The position numbers and the translations under genes were made by a program. A DNA stretch of 64,000 nt from the NCBI RefSeq assembly GCF_014377975.1, contig NZ_JACMOO010000362.1:1-64000 (forward strand). Reading direction: 5' to 3'. The DNA is from Ferruginibacter sp. (GTDB lineage Bacteria > Bacteroidota > Bacteroidia > Chitinophagales > Chitinophagaceae). Positions 25,826 to 35,922 of this stretch are shown here, in pieces. Position 1 is the first letter of the stretch, and each line of letters begins with the position of its first letter. The notes under the pieces were generated by a model. It was not told the DNA's origin. It searched no databases and worked only from the letters and a program-made list of their open reading frames with translations.

Positions 25826-28324
25826 ATGATTACTAAATATGCAGGAATGCTGACAGCATTACTTGGAGTGCATCTTTTTGTCGCTGCCCAAACAGAAATA
25901 AAAAAGATAACAGCATTGAGATCGGGTACTGTTTTTAGAATAGATGGTAACCTAAATGAACTTGAATGGAAAACTGCACCGGTAGCGGGTAAATTTATTG
26001 AGTTAAGACCTAACACTTTTAGGAAAGAAGATGAAGCTAACCGCACAGAAATTTACATTCTCTACAATAACCAGGGAATCTATTTTGGCGGCTATTGCCA
26101 CGAAAAAAATAAAGATAGCATTGCAACAGAACTGGTTGGAAGGGACAATTTTGGCAGTAATGATTTTATTGGCGTTGTGCTGGATACTTACCTGGATAAA
26201 TTAAATGGCTTTGAGTATTTTGTTACACCGCTGGGTGAGCAGATGGATGCCAAAGTAATACCACAGGACAACAATGGCAACTCAGAAGATTTTTCCTGGA
26301 ACAGTGTTTGGCAAAGTGCCTCCAAACTACAGGCAGATGGATGGAGTTTTGAAATGTTTTTACCCTATTCGGCTTTGCGTTTTAGCAAAAAAGATGTGCA
26401 GACATGGGGACTTAATATTGTGAGAAGAAGAAACAAAAGCGGTCAGCAATTATTCTGGAATCCGATTGATCCAAAAGTAAATGGTTTTCTTACACAGGAA
26501 GGTATCTTAACGATTCCCGATAAAATATCTCCACCGGTGCGTTTATCTTTTTCTCCCTATTTCTCTACTTATGTAAACAACTATCCTTACAATTCGACAG
26601 GTGTAAAAAATACTACCAATGCATTTAACGGGGGTATGGATATTAAGTACGGCATTAATGAAAGCTTTACGCTGGATGCCACACTGGTGCCTGATTTTGG
26701 ACAAACGCAAAGCGACAACAGGGTTTTAAATCTAACCCCTTTTGAAGTAAAATATAATGAGAACAGAACTTTTTTTACTGAAGGTACCGAGCTTTTTAAT
26801 AAAGGTAATTTATTTTACAGCAGGCGCATTGGTGCAACCCCCATACATTATGGCGACGTTAGCGGCATGTTAGACAGTACGCAGCATATTGATAAAAACC
26901 CTACTGAAACCAAGCTGTTAAATGCCATAAAAATTTCGGGGCGAAACAAGAATAAACTGGGCATCGGCTTTTTCAATGCCATCACTCAGCCTATGTATGC
27001 TACCATACAAAATGATAAGGGTCAAAAGCAACAAATTTTAACCAATCCACTCACCAATTATAATATTTTGGTGTTGGACCAAAGCCTTAAAAATAATTCA
27101 TCGGTAACATTGGTAAACTCCAATGTGATGCGCAATGGTAAAGATTACGATGCCAATGTCACTGCCGCGTTATTAAATTTATACGACAAAAAAAATAAAT
27201 GGAATCTCAATGCCAATGCATATTCAAGTACCATATTCGGTAATACAAATACTACCGGGTATAAATATGGCGCCGGCCTGGGAAAGGTAAGCGGAAGCTT
27301 TAATTTTTCAACCATGGTACAGGTAGTTGATGATAAATTTAATCCCAACGATATGGGTATTCAATTTTACAACAACAATATCAATGAGTCTTTTTTTGCC
27401 GGATACGCCATCACTAAACCCACCCAATGGTTTAACCGGTTGTTTAACAATTTTAATTTCAATTACGATCAGCTTTTTGTGCCAAGGGCTTATCAGTCAC
27501 TTAAGTTTAATTACAACAGTCATCTGCAATTGAAAAACCTGTGGTGGATAGGATTGTTTACAAACGCATCATTAAAGGGAAATGATTTTTATGAACCCAG
27601 GGTAAACGGGCGGGTTTTTAAAAGCCCGGCTTACTTTACACAAGGTGCGTTTGTAGAAAGCAATTCAGCAAAAAAATACAGCATAAGCCTCGTCGCAATG
27701 GTTGGCAATACCTTCCTTTTTAATTCAAAAGAACTGTATGTTGAATTTACCCAAAGCATGCGTTTTAATAATAAGTTTTCCATCACTCATTACATTAATT
27801 TAAATCCCATCAGCAATAATATTGGATTTCCAACAAGCAATGGCAGCAACGGTTTAGATGGAATATATACAAACGAAATTTTGTTGTTTGGCCGGCGCAG
27901 CCGCACCACGGTTGAAAATCGGTTGAATTTTAAATACAGCTTTAATAATAAAATGTACATCACCATGCGGGTGCGGCATTATCTTGGAACGGTAACGTAT
28001 AAAGAATTTTTTATTTTAAATCAGGCAGGTACTCTTGATGCAATTCCTGACGGCAGTACTGCTATAAAACAATACATCAGTACCAATCATAATTTTAATA
28101 ATAACTATAACACGTTTAATGTGGATATGGTGTATAGCTGGCGTTTTGCACCCGGTAGTGAATTTAACATTGTTTGGAAAAACGATATTAACACGTACGA
28201 AAGAGATGTGATAAACGGCTATTTTAAAAATTTTAACAGTGCCATTGCAGCACCGCAAAGCAATAGTATTTCAGTAAAAATTCTTTATTATATCGATTAC
28301 CTGCAATTGCATAAAGCCAAATAA
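25826..28324 (+). CDS. DUF5916 outer-membrane protein with CBM9-like N-terminal domain
   Basis: An 832-residue exported protein: signal peptide (MLTALLGVHLFVAAQ), then a carbohydrate-binding family 9-like beta-sandwich at roughly residues 30-200 (FRIDGNLNELEWKTAPVAGKFIELRPN, IYFGGYCHEK, LDTYLDKLNGFEYFVTP). A long DUF5916 region follows with alternating strands and Asn/Tyr-rich turns, consistent with a large outer-membrane barrel (VPDFGQTQSDNRVLNLTPFEVKYNENRTFFTEG is the conserved core). The family is widespread in Bacteroidota and its substrate is unknown. Glycan or hydrophobic ligand handling at the surface is inferred from the CBM9-like part. A hairpin overlaps its stop. Confidence 0.88.
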   Translation: MITKYAGMLTALLGVHLFVAAQTEIKKITALRSGTVFRIDGNLNELEWKTAPVAGKFIELRPNTFRKEDEANRTEIYILYNNQGIYFGGYCHEKNKDSIATELVGRDNFGSNDFIGVVLDTYLDKLNGFEYFVTPLGEQMDAKVIPQDNNGNSEDFSWNSVWQSASKLQADGWSFEMFLPYSALRFSKKDVQTWGLNIVRRRNKSGQQLFWNPIDPKVNGFLTQEGILTIPDKISPPVRLSFSPYFSTYVNNYPYNSTGVKNTTNAFNGGMDIKYGINESFTLDATLVPDFGQTQSDNRVLNLTPFEVKYNENRTFFTEGTELFNKGNLFYSRRIGATPIHYGDVSGMLDSTQHIDKNPTETKLLNAIKISGRNKNKLGIGFFNAITQPMYATIQNDKGQKQQILTNPLTNYNILVLDQSLKNNSSVTLVNSNVMRNGKDYDANVTAALLNLYDKKNKWNLNANAYSSTIFGNTNTTGYKYGAGLGKVSGSFNFSTMVQVVDDKFNPNDMGIQFYNNNINESFFAGYAITKPTQWFNRLFNNFNFNYDQLFVPRAYQSLKFNYNSHLQLKNLWWIGLFTNASLKGNDFYEPRVNGRVFKSPAYFTQGAFVESNSAKKYSISLVAMVGNTFLFNSKELYVEFTQSMRFNNKFSITHYINLNPISNNIGFPTSNGSNGLDGIYTNEILLFGRRSRTTVENRLNFKYSFNNKMYITMRVRHYLGTVTYKEFFILNQAGTLDAIPDGSTAIKQYISTNHNFNNNYNTFNVDMVYSWRFAPGSEFNIVWKNDINTYERDVINGYFKNFNSAIAAPQSNSISVKILYYIDYLQLHKAK

Positions 28325-28354
28325 AAAAGCTGAACTTATGGAAGGAAGCTTTTT
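28324..28354. terminator. Bidirectional terminator between DUF5916 and the S9 peptidase gene
   Basis: The arms AAAAAGCT (28324-28331) and AGCTTTTT (28347-28354) form a perfect 8-bp stem with a 15-base loop. Each arm supplies a T-run for transcription in one direction. It lies between convergent genes. Confidence 0.55.
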
Positions 28355-28369
28355 AAGAAATAAGATATT

Positions 28370-30520
28370 TTATTTTAGCATTAAATTATTCACCGGTTTT
28401 TTCAGCAGGTATTTGTAAATGAATTCTGTTTTTAAATTCATATAGTGCAGCCATTTATTACCGCCCCATCCATGTCTGCCGCCACTGTATTCCATAAACT
28501 CAAATTCTTTTTTATCATCCTGTAATTTACTGATGAGGTTGATGCTGTTCTGGATGTGTACATTGTCGTCAATAACACCATGAACAATCTGTAACATGCC
28601 TTTGTATTTATCAACATACGTTAATACCGAACTTGATTTATATCCTTCCGGATTTTCTGCAGGTGTATCCATGTAGCGTTCTGTGTAATGGGTATCGTAA
28701 AAACTCCAGTCGGTTACGCTGCCACCTGCCATGCCATGAGTAAATACATCGCTGCCATAAGTAAGCGCATAACAAGTTAGATAACCTCCGTAGCTAAAGC
28801 CGGTAATGCAAATTTTTGTTGGGTCGGCATTGCCATTTGCAATCAGCCATTTTACCATGCTTGTATAATCCTTCATTTCCCAATAGCCTAAATTGCGGTA
28901 CATATAATTTACACCTTCCTTACCAAAATGTCCGCTGGCACGATGATCCATCACTACCTGTATTAAACCTTCTTTTGCATAAAACTGCTGGTTGCCATTT
29001 AATCCCCAGCTATCCCAGCAGGTGCCTGCATTGGGGCCACCATAAATTGAAATGAGCACCGGATATTTTTTATTTTTATCCATGTTTACCGGCCAGGTAA
29101 CTTTCATGGGCAGTTCGTATAAACCGTCCTCACTTTTTACCCGAAGCAAAGCTGTGGCAGCCAGGTCGTATCCTGCAAATGCTTCACCTTTTGTATCTCC
29201 TATCTCTTTTATAATTTTTCCTTTATTATCAACCAGGGTTATTTTGGTGGGTGTAGTAACATTTGAATAAGTAGTAATAAAATAACTGCCATCCGGTGAT
29301 AGGTTTATATTGGTGTTATTATATTCGCCAAAGGTTAACCGTTGTAAATCCTTTCCGTTCAGTCCGATGCTGTAGAAATCCATTCGGGCAGTATTTTCCC
29401 TGCTTCTTGCAGTAAAATAAACAATCCCTTTTTTCTCATCCACTTTGGTAAGATTGAGCACTGTGAATTTTCCGCTTGTGATCTGGTTAATCAATTTTCC
29501 AGTCATGTCATACAGGTACAAATGGTTCCAGCCTGTCTGATCACTTTCTAAAATAAAATTTTTGCCGCTGGGTAAAAAATGCAATCTTTCATAGCCATCT
29601 TCCAGTTGTATCCATGTTTTTTGTTTTTCGTCGTAGATTTCTTTTTTAATGCCGGTGGCAGGGTTTACGGTCCATATCTTTAAGTTATTTTGTGCACGGT
29701 TTATCCATTGTACCCATAAGGCGCTGCCATCCGGCGTCCAGTAAGGAGCACCAAAATATTGATCATCTTTTTCATTAAAATCTGCAAATGTAATATTGCC
29801 GCCATCTGGCGAAACCATGCCAATTTTCACCTGCGGATTTGCATCTCCTACTTCGGGATAACGTTGTTTTTCTACATAACCATGCTGACCGTTTCCATCT
29901 GTAATAGTAAACACGGGCACAGGGGAATTATCTGTTCTGAAAAAAGCCAGGTGTTTACTATCGGGGCTCCACCAAAACGTACGGTACAGGCTTGCCCTGC
30001 CTAAAATTTCTTCTGTATAAACCCAGCTTGCATAGCCATTTAAAATAACATCACTACCGTCGGTGGTGATACGGGATTCTTTTTTTGTTGAAGTATGGAT
30101 GGTATACAGATCATTGTATTTTGTAAAAGCCACATAATTGTTATCCGGACTAATTACAGGGTTTATCTTCTTTGCAGTGTCGCTGGTAAGCTGGGTTTCA
30201 ACGCCATTTACTTTTATAAAAATATTGCCGCTCTTAAGGTAAGCGTTTGCGTTTGCCACATCTGCAGTTTTAGAATCAATTGCGGATACCTCTTTTTCTG
30301 TACCGCTTTTACAATCCAGTACAAAATCTTTTCCGGCACGTGTGATGCTCACATGGCTGTCGTCTATCCATTTATTAATAAGGGGTAAGGATTGAATAAT
30401 GCCTTTAAAATCATTTTTAAAATACTGATCATCGGAGAGTTCTTTTTTTTGCGCCGTTGCATAAAAAGATATCAGCGCCAATACAATTAGGGCAGTTGTT
30501 TTTTTTACAAAGAATAGCAT
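28370..30520 (-). CDS. S9B-family dipeptidyl/prolyl tripeptidyl peptidase (DPP4-like)
   Basis: Exported serine peptidase of 716 residues: signal peptide (ALIVLALISFYATAQ), an N-terminal eight-bladed propeller with the DPPIV signature region (FTKYNDLYTIH, WVYTEEILGRASLYRTFWWSPDSKHLAFFRTD), then the alpha/beta-hydrolase domain. The catalytic residues are S576 in ITGFSYGGY, an Asp in HGVIDDNVHIQ (about 651) and H683 in GRHGWGG. The conserved Glu of the EE motif (TEEIL), which holds the substrate N-terminus, is present. It releases N-terminal dipeptides or tripeptides after Pro in the periplasm. Confidence 0.94.
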   Translation of the reverse strand: MLFFVKKTTALIVLALISFYATAQKKELSDDQYFKNDFKGIIQSLPLINKWIDDSHVSITRAGKDFVLDCKSGTEKEVSAIDSKTADVANANAYLKSGNIFIKVNGVETQLTSDTAKKINPVISPDNNYVAFTKYNDLYTIHTSTKKESRITTDGSDVILNGYASWVYTEEILGRASLYRTFWWSPDSKHLAFFRTDNSPVPVFTITDGNGQHGYVEKQRYPEVGDANPQVKIGMVSPDGGNITFADFNEKDDQYFGAPYWTPDGSALWVQWINRAQNNLKIWTVNPATGIKKEIYDEKQKTWIQLEDGYERLHFLPSGKNFILESDQTGWNHLYLYDMTGKLINQITSGKFTVLNLTKVDEKKGIVYFTARSRENTARMDFYSIGLNGKDLQRLTFGEYNNTNINLSPDGSYFITTYSNVTTPTKITLVDNKGKIIKEIGDTKGEAFAGYDLAATALLRVKSEDGLYELPMKVTWPVNMDKNKKYPVLISIYGGPNAGTCWDSWGLNGNQQFYAKEGLIQVVMDHRASGHFGKEGVNYMYRNLGYWEMKDYTSMVKWLIANGNADPTKICITGFSYGGYLTCYALTYGSDVFTHGMAGGSVTDWSFYDTHYTERYMDTPAENPEGYKSSSVLTYVDKYKGMLQIVHGVIDDNVHIQNSINLISKLQDDKKEFEFMEYSGGRHGWGGNKWLHYMNLKTEFIYKYLLKKPVNNLMLK

Positions 30521-30637
30521 AGTTTACCTGTTTATATTTTAGGTAACAAGATAGTTTTTTTGAAGGAGATGAAAAAGTTGTTGACTGGAAGTAATCATCC
30601 GCAGGTAATCTAAACAATGTTGGTTTTGATTTCCGGC

Positions 30638-30678
30638 AAAAAAATACCAATCGCATTTTAATTTTGTGATTGGTATTT
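30638..30678 (-). terminator. Intrinsic terminator of lysS
   Basis: A perfect 11-bp stem (AAATACCAATC at 30642-30652 with GATTGGTATTT at 30668-30678) can extend inward by three more pairs. Read on the minus strand it is followed by a T-run of seven. It lies 23 bases after the lysS stop. Confidence 0.8.
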
Positions 30679-30700
30679 GAAAAATATTTTGAATAGCTCC

Positions 30701-32224
30701 TTAATCAAAAGTTTCGGGGCGCATCATCGGAAAAAACAATACATCCTGTATAGAATGCTGGTTGGTTAACAGCATGGCAATTCTGTCAATACCGAAACCA
30801 ATACCACTGCTGGGGGGCATACCATATTCCAGTGCACGTAAAAAATCATAGTCAATAAACATCGCCTCATCATCTCCCCGCTCCATCAGTTTGGTTTGTT
30901 CTTCAAAACGGGCTCTTTGTTCTATCGGATCGTTCAGTTCAGTGTAGGCATTGGCAATTTCTTTGCCATTGCACATCAGCTCAAAACGCTCAACCAGTCC
31001 GGGTTTACTACGGTGCTTTTTAGTAAGGGGACTCATCTCTACAGGGTAATCGGTAATAAAAGTAGGTTGTATATAATTGCCCTCGCATTTGCTGCTAAAA
31101 ATTTCATCTATCAGTTTTCCTTTACCCCACTTTTCATCTGCATGAATTTTCAATGCTATGCAAACGTTTCTTACGCCGGCTTCATCCATTTCACTAATGT
31201 CAAAACCTGTAAATTCTTTTATGGAATCGTACATAGTGATTCTTTTATAGGGTGCCTTAAAATCAATTTCTTTATCCCCCACCATTACTGTCGACTGGCC
31301 ATTGGTAGCCAGGGCTGCATTCTCCAGCAACTGCTCAGTGGTTTCCATCATCCATTCATAATCTTTATAGGCAACATAAAATTCAAGCACAGTAAACTCA
31401 GGGTTATGCGTTCTGTCCATGCCTTCGTTGCGGAAGTTGCGGCTAAATTCATACACCCATTCAAAGCCACCTACTATTAATCTTTTTAAATATAATTCGT
31501 TGGCAATGCGCATGTACATGGGTACATCCAATGCGTTGTGGTGGGTGCTAAAAGGCCTTGCCGCAGCACCGCCCGGTATCGATTGCAATACAGGCGTTTC
31601 AACTTCCAAAGCACCACGCCCGTTTAAAAATTGACGAATGGCATTCATCATTTTGGTACGCTTGATGAATGTTTCTTTTACACCGGGATTTACAATCAAA
31701 TCTGCATAGCGCTGGCGGTAGCGAAATTCAGGATCGGTTACTTCATCAAAAGCTTCCCCATCTTTTTCTTTTACAATGGGTAGTGGACGCAATGATTTGG
31801 TAAGTATTGTGAACTCTTTTACGTGAACAGAAGTTTCGCCGGTTTTGGTTGTAAATACATAACCTTTTATACCAATGATATCACCGATATCAACCAATTT
31901 TTTCCAAACAGTTTGATACAAAGTTTTGTCATCTCCGGAACAAATATCGTCCTGCTTAATGTAAAACTGAATTTTTCCCACCGCATCCTGCAGCACAGCA
32001 AAGTTTGCTTTGCCCATATCCCTGACACTCATGATTCTGCCGGCAATGCATACATCTGCAAACTGGTCCTTATTTTCTTCGCCCTTAAAATTTTCTTTTA
32101 TAAAAACAGAACTGGTGTTAACCGGGTACAATGCGGCAGGATAGGCATCAATGCCCAAATTATTTAGTGCTGTTAACTTTTCTCTTCTGATGATTTCCTG
32201 CTCTGATAAATGTGTAGTGCTCAT
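30701..32224 (-). CDS. lysS: Lysyl-tRNA synthetase, class II
   Basis: Class IIb aminoacyl-tRNA synthetase of 507 residues that charges tRNA-Lys. An N-terminal OB-fold anticodon-binding domain ([31 protein letters not shown]) is followed by the catalytic core: [20 protein letters not shown] (motif 1 region), motif 2 [20 protein letters not shown] and motif 3 [17 protein letters not shown]. [24 protein letters not shown] residues are seen as [17 protein letters not shown] strong terminator follows the gene, and a hairpin lies in its leader region. Confidence 0.97.
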   Translation of the reverse strand: MSTTHLSEQEIIRREKLTALNNLGIDAYPAALYPVNTSSVFIKENFKGEENKDQFADVCIAGRIMSVRDMGKANFAVLQDAVGKIQFYIKQDDICSGDDKTLYQTVWKKLVDIGDIIGIKGYVFTTKTGETSVHVKEFTILTKSLRPLPIVKEKDGEAFDEVTDPEFRYRQRYADLIVNPGVKETFIKRTKMMNAIRQFLNGRGALEVETPVLQSIPGGAAARPFSTHHNALDVPMYMRIANELYLKRLIVGGFEWVYEFSRNFRNEGMDRTHNPEFTVLEFYVAYKDYEWMMETTEQLLENAALATNGQSTVMVGDKEIDFKAPYKRITMYDSIKEFTGFDISEMDEAGVRNVCIALKIHADEKWGKGKLIDEIFSSKCEGNYIQPTFITDYPVEMSPLTKKHRSKPGLVERFELMCNGKEIANAYTELNDPIEQRARFEEQTKLMERGDDEAMFIDYDFLRALEYGMPPSSGIGFGIDRIAMLLTNQHSIQDVLFFPMMRPETFD

Positions 32225-32265
32225 GAAATAATTATAATTGTAGATGCTTAAATATTGCAGATAAT

Positions 32266-32287
32266 GGTATCTTTTTGCGAAGATACC
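32266..32287 (-). promoter_or_regulatory. Hairpin upstream of lysS
   Basis: The arms GGTATCTT (32266-32273) and AAGATACC (32280-32287) form a perfect 8-bp stem with a 6-base loop, about 42 bases upstream of the lysS ATG. It may lie in the lysS leader or be an operator-like palindrome between divergent genes. No T-box elements are visible. Confidence 0.4.
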
Positions 32288-32348
32288 GCTTGAAACTCAT
32301 TTGTCCGTTTACATTGCAGCAGCTACATAATATGGCAGGATACTTGAC

Positions 32349-32356
32349 TATATTTG
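32349..32356 (+). promoter_or_regulatory. Bacteroidota -7 motif for the DUF4197 gene
   Basis: TATATTTG matches TAnnTTTG exactly and lies 19 bases before the ATG at 32376. No good TTTG is found at the matching -33 position, so the call rests on the -7 element alone. Confidence 0.4.
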
Positions 32357-32375
32357 TTTTGTAAATAACCAGTCT

Positions 32376-33083
32376 ATGAAAAAACTTTTATTAGCACTAA
32401 CCATTGCAGTATTATTTATTGGATGCGATGTACTGCAACAATTACCACAGGCCGCCGGAGCTGGAAGTGTCCTTACAGAGGATGATGCAGCAAAAGGAAT
32501 TAAAGAAGCCTTAAGCCAGGGGTTGGCAAAAGCAGTGTTACAATTAAATAAAGAAGACGGATTTTTTAAAGATGCAAAGTACAAAGTATTGTTGCCGCCT
32601 GATGCAAAAAAAATAGAAAACGCATTACGTACAATTGGTTTAGGAAGCATGGCAGATAAAGCTATTTTACAAATTAACCGGGGTGCCGAAAATGCTGCAG
32701 GATATGCCAAACCAATTTTTGTGGATGCCATTAAAAATATGACGTTGAATGATGCCCTTGGTTTGGTGAGAAATGGCGATACCAGCGCCACTCATTTTTT
32801 TAGAGAAAAAACCACTGCTCAGTTAATAGCTGCTTTTACGCCGGTTATAAAAGCTTCGCTTGATAAAGTGGAAGCTACCAAATACTATGGCGACATTGTA
32901 AATAAATACAATAATTTTCCGACCACATTTACAAAATTAAATCCTGACCTGGTTAGCTATGTTACAATAAAAGCAACCAATGCTTTATTTGATCAGGTAG
33001 TCCTGGAAGAAAAAAATATCCGGAATAATTTTGCAGCAAGAACTTCTGATATTTTGAAAAAAGTATTTGGGCAGAAGTGGTAA
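32376..33083 (+). CDS. DUF4197-family lipoprotein
   Basis: A 235-residue protein of the DUF4197 family, found across Proteobacteria and Bacteroidota without a known function. It has a lipoprotein signal (MKKLLLALTIAVLFIGCDV) with Cys at residue 17. The family body is clear: DDAAKGIKEALSQGLAKAVLQLNKEDGFFKD, VKILLP-like YKVLLPPDAKKIENALR, then FVDAIKNMTLNDALGLVRNGDTSATHFFREKT. A periplasmic, membrane-tethered helical protein is expected. It is divergent from lysS. Confidence 0.92.
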   Translation: MKKLLLALTIAVLFIGCDVLQQLPQAAGAGSVLTEDDAAKGIKEALSQGLAKAVLQLNKEDGFFKDAKYKVLLPPDAKKIENALRTIGLGSMADKAILQINRGAENAAGYAKPIFVDAIKNMTLNDALGLVRNGDTSATHFFREKTTAQLIAAFTPVIKASLDKVEATKYYGDIVNKYNNFPTTFTKLNPDLVSYVTIKATNALFDQVVLEEKNIRNNFAARTSDILKKVFGQKW

Positions 33084-33357
33084 GGCATCTAATAACAGGC
33101 GGTGCAAGGCAGCTAATTTATTTTAGCTTCAATTGATTGCCGCAATGGTATACAGGATAAAGTATTTGCGATTATACCTTTAAAAATTTGGAGGATATTA
33201 TCAGAAAATCAGTTGATATCAGCCTTATTGTAGAAAAAGAACGAAGTATGTTTTTTAATACCTTTTGGGGCAAAGTTTATGAGTTTAAAATAAATCTTCA
33301 ATATTCGTAATCATCAAAAATAATTGTTTATCCGCGGGAACGTACTGGGCAAAATAT

Positions 33358-34398
33358 TTAATTGTGCAATTGTAAAAAATCTGTAGCAGCTTGTACGCCA
33401 TTATTAAAAAGCATTTCTTTTTCAGCAGGTTTCATTTTGCGAATCCTTGCACGCAGGGTTCCATAACTGATGTAAATGGTTCTGTTTTTTTCATTTTCCC
33501 TTTCCGGATATTTTCCGTTGAGCGTTTCTAAAATAAGGTTATTAAAAGCATGCATATAATCTTTAAAAGACCGGATGATAAAGGGTGGAATATTGCTGTT
33601 GTTATTTTTAAGCGAATCAATTTGTGCCGGACGCTCCAGTTTTATACCAAGGGTTTGTGGATTAAAAAAGACCTTGTCAGACTGTAAAGGATTGATGTTA
33701 TTTTCACTGCTGTCAAAAATACTAATGGGATAATTTGCAAGCATTCCTCCATCAACATAATAGTTTTTAAAAGAAGCCGTATCAGTTTTGTCAATTTTTT
33801 GATATTGATTGTCCACTATAACCGGCTCAAAGTAGATAGGTATTGCCCCACTGATTCTTACTGCCAAAGCAATGGGCATATCTGGTGTACGCTCGTAAGA
33901 AAAAACGTCGAGTTGCTGTTTGCTGAGGTTTGTGCCGGTACAATAAAAATCTTTAAATAAATTATTTTGCAGGTGCAACTGGTGCAACTCTGCAAAAGTT
34001 AAATTCATATCACCTGTTTTAGATTGTATCAATTGTTGAAGCCACAACTCAAATTTTTGCCCTTTGTACAAACCAAATTTGTGTCTTATCCGCCTGTATT
34101 TGCCCACTATACCACCCTTGCCATCATTAAATTTTTCAACAGGTAAAGACCGCATGATACTATCAATTTCTGTTGCACTGTATCCTACGCTGATCATAAC
34201 ACCGGCAATAGCGCCTGCAGAGGTTCCCGCAACTTTATCGATTTGCTGTAAAATATTTTTTTGTTCCAGAACTTTAAAAGCACCGGCATAGGCAAGGCCG
34301 CGTACACCACCACCTTCCAGCACCAGATTTTTATAGGGATATTTTTGCTGGGCCATGCAAATGCAGGGAAACAATAATGCAACAAGGGTTATTTTCAT
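33358..34398 (-). CDS. Patatin-like phospholipase
   Basis: A 346-residue protein with a signal peptide (ITLVALLFPCICMAQ) and a patatin domain. The oxyanion-hole motif LVLEGGGVRGLAYAGAF, the nucleophile elbow AGTSAGAIAG and the catalytic Asp in YYVDGGML form the expected Ser-Asp dyad. It should hydrolyse acyl ester bonds of lipids in the periplasm or at the outer membrane. The C-terminal 100 residues hold no extra barrel domain, so it is not a type V (PlpD-like) secreted form. Confidence 0.92.
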   Translation of the reverse strand: MKITLVALLFPCICMAQQKYPYKNLVLEGGGVRGLAYAGAFKVLEQKNILQQIDKVAGTSAGAIAGVMISVGYSATEIDSIMRSLPVEKFNDGKGGIVGKYRRIRHKFGLYKGQKFELWLQQLIQSKTGDMNLTFAELHQLHLQNNLFKDFYCTGTNLSKQQLDVFSYERTPDMPIALAVRISGAIPIYFEPVIVDNQYQKIDKTDTASFKNYYVDGGMLANYPISIFDSSENNINPLQSDKVFFNPQTLGIKLERPAQIDSLKNNNSNIPPFIIRSFKDYMHAFNNLILETLNGKYPERENEKNRTIYISYGTLRARIRKMKPAEKEMLFNNGVQAATDFLQLHN

Positions 34399-34473
34399 AA
34401 AGTGAAAATAAAACTTAGGATTGGTTGTAAAAGTTAAAACCGGTTTAAATTTACCGGATGAACGGGATATTTA

Positions 34474-35018
34474 TTATTCCCAGATATCTGAAAGCAGTAC
34501 TTTGGCTGTGCAGTCTGTATGCAGGGTAAAAATATAATGGCCGGAGGGTTCAATTTTATCCAACTGGTATTTATCTTCTTTATCCAGATGATAAATTTCT
34601 ATTTCATTTTTATCAACATCCACAATGATGTAGTAAGGAATTTTTTGGGACTGGTAAATATAAAATTTATTGTTACGGTCTTTTATTACAGTTGAAGGTG
34701 AAAGAATTTCAACAACAATGGTGGCAGCAAAATCAAGAAAAGGTTTGTTTATTTCTTTACACACCACTACCGCATCTGGTTGAAGTATGGTGTCGTCTGC
34801 AACTTTAATATCTATGCAATCATATACTTTGCAATTTTTACAACTAGCTTTTTTTATGGCATTTCGTAATTCAGCTTTTATATTTGAACTTACCCATTGA
34901 TGCCTACAGGTGCAGGGCTCATGGCAAAAGGAATGCCTTCAATTATTTACCAGCGGCCTTGCCACTGGCAGTAATCTTCGTAGGTATAATGGGGTAATAT
35001 TTTTACTGCAGATGACAT
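34474..35018 (-). pseudogene. Broken Uma2-family gene (nonsense mutation plus frameshift)
   Basis: The full-length family can be traced from ATG 35018 (MSSAVKILPHYTYEDYCQW) to the stop at 34474. Two lesions interrupt it. The codon expected to be Glu (as in WEIIEGIPFAMSPAP) is TAA at 34947-34949. About 45 bases further on, near 34891-34904, the frame shifts: VGI is followed in another frame by QWVSSNIKAELRNAI, and the rest (ILQPDAVVVCK, VVEILSPSTVIKDRNNKF, YYIIVDVDKNEIEIY) then runs open to the end. The last 97 codons alone form an open frame from a GTG. Two independent lesions make decay more likely than a single sequencing error. Confidence 0.85.
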
Positions 35019-35037
35019 TAAATCAAATTTACAATAA

Positions 35038-35922
35038 TTAATTTAAAGCAAGTAACACCTGCCAGGCCTCTTTCACCTTACCCGCATTCAATAACTGGGC
35101 AGCATATATATGCAGTTCTTTTTCCATCTCTTCGGGATTGATGGAATAATACTGAATGATGTTTTTAAGGGTATCATCATCAAATGTTGGGTCAACCATT
35201 GGGATAATGTTTACATTGGCCAGCTGACCAAGATTGTTCCCGCTGAGGATGGTGCTGTTTTTTATGGAGGCAGGTAATGCATCAATTCCAATACCCAGCT
35301 GTGTATTGGGTTTTTCTACTTTAAATAAATTACTTTCATCCACTTTGCAATACCAGTCGCCGCCAAGCCTTGCTACAAGCTGCAGTTTGGTCTGGTCTAT
35401 TTTTCCATCCCCGGATAAAATACTTTCGTCTATGTGCATTACCAGCACTTCTGCAATAATTAAGTTTCCTGCGCCACCTTGCGTACCCAATGGTTTAACG
35501 TCATTTACCCTGCACTCCAGTTTTATTTTGCTTTGTTTTACCATGGGCGGTTTTACCAGTGTTGCAGCTTCCATGGTAAATCCTGCTTTGTTAAATTCAT
35601 TCACTCCTTTGGCAAACTCACAACTGGCCAGCGACATTTGTTGTACCATATCATAGGTTACAATATTGATAACTACTTCCGGTACTTCCAATACGTTTTC
35701 AAGCGTATGCTTCGTGGTATTATTTCTGCCTCTTCTAACAGGCGAAAAAATAACCACCGGCGGATTGTAAGAAAACAAATTGAAAAAGCTGAATGGACTT
35801 AAATTAATGTTCCCCTCTTTATCAATAGTGGAAGCAAAACAGATAGGTCTGGGTGCAACAGCACACTGCAAATAATGTTGTACCTCAGCAATGCTGCTAT
35901 CTTTCAGTTGTATACTTTTCAT
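35038..35922 (-). CDS. Flavin reductase-like domain protein
   Basis: FMN-binding split-barrel protein of the flavin reductase/flavoredoxin family, 294 residues. The family features are visible: VAPRPICFASTIDKEGNINLSPFSFFNLFSYNPPVVIFSP, TLENVLEVPEVVINIV and LVARLGGDWYCKVDES. The last 70 residues form a helical extension (DPTFDDDTLKNIIQYYS...). It follows the FAH-fold gene with a one-base TAATG overlap, so the two are translated as a unit. A role in degrading an aromatic or keto-acid compound is inferred from the pairing only. Confidence 0.85.
   Translation of the reverse strand: MKSIQLKDSSIAEVQHYLQCAVAPRPICFASTIDKEGNINLSPFSFFNLFSYNPPVVIFSPVRRGRNNTTKHTLENVLEVPEVVINIVTYDMVQQMSLASCEFAKGVNEFNKAGFTMEAATLVKPPMVKQSKIKLECRVNDVKPLGTQGGAGNLIIAEVLVMHIDESILSGDGKIDQTKLQLVARLGGDWYCKVDESNLFKVEKPNTQLGIGIDALPASIKNSTILSGNNLGQLANVNIIPMVDPTFDDDTLKNIIQYYSINPEEMEKELHIYAAQLLNAGKVKEAWQVLLALN

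Noticed and set aside
32225-32375. T-box or amino-acid riboswitch upstream of lysS
   Set aside because: Only one simple hairpin is present; no specifier-loop or T-box sequence is visible, and T-boxes are not expected in this phylum.
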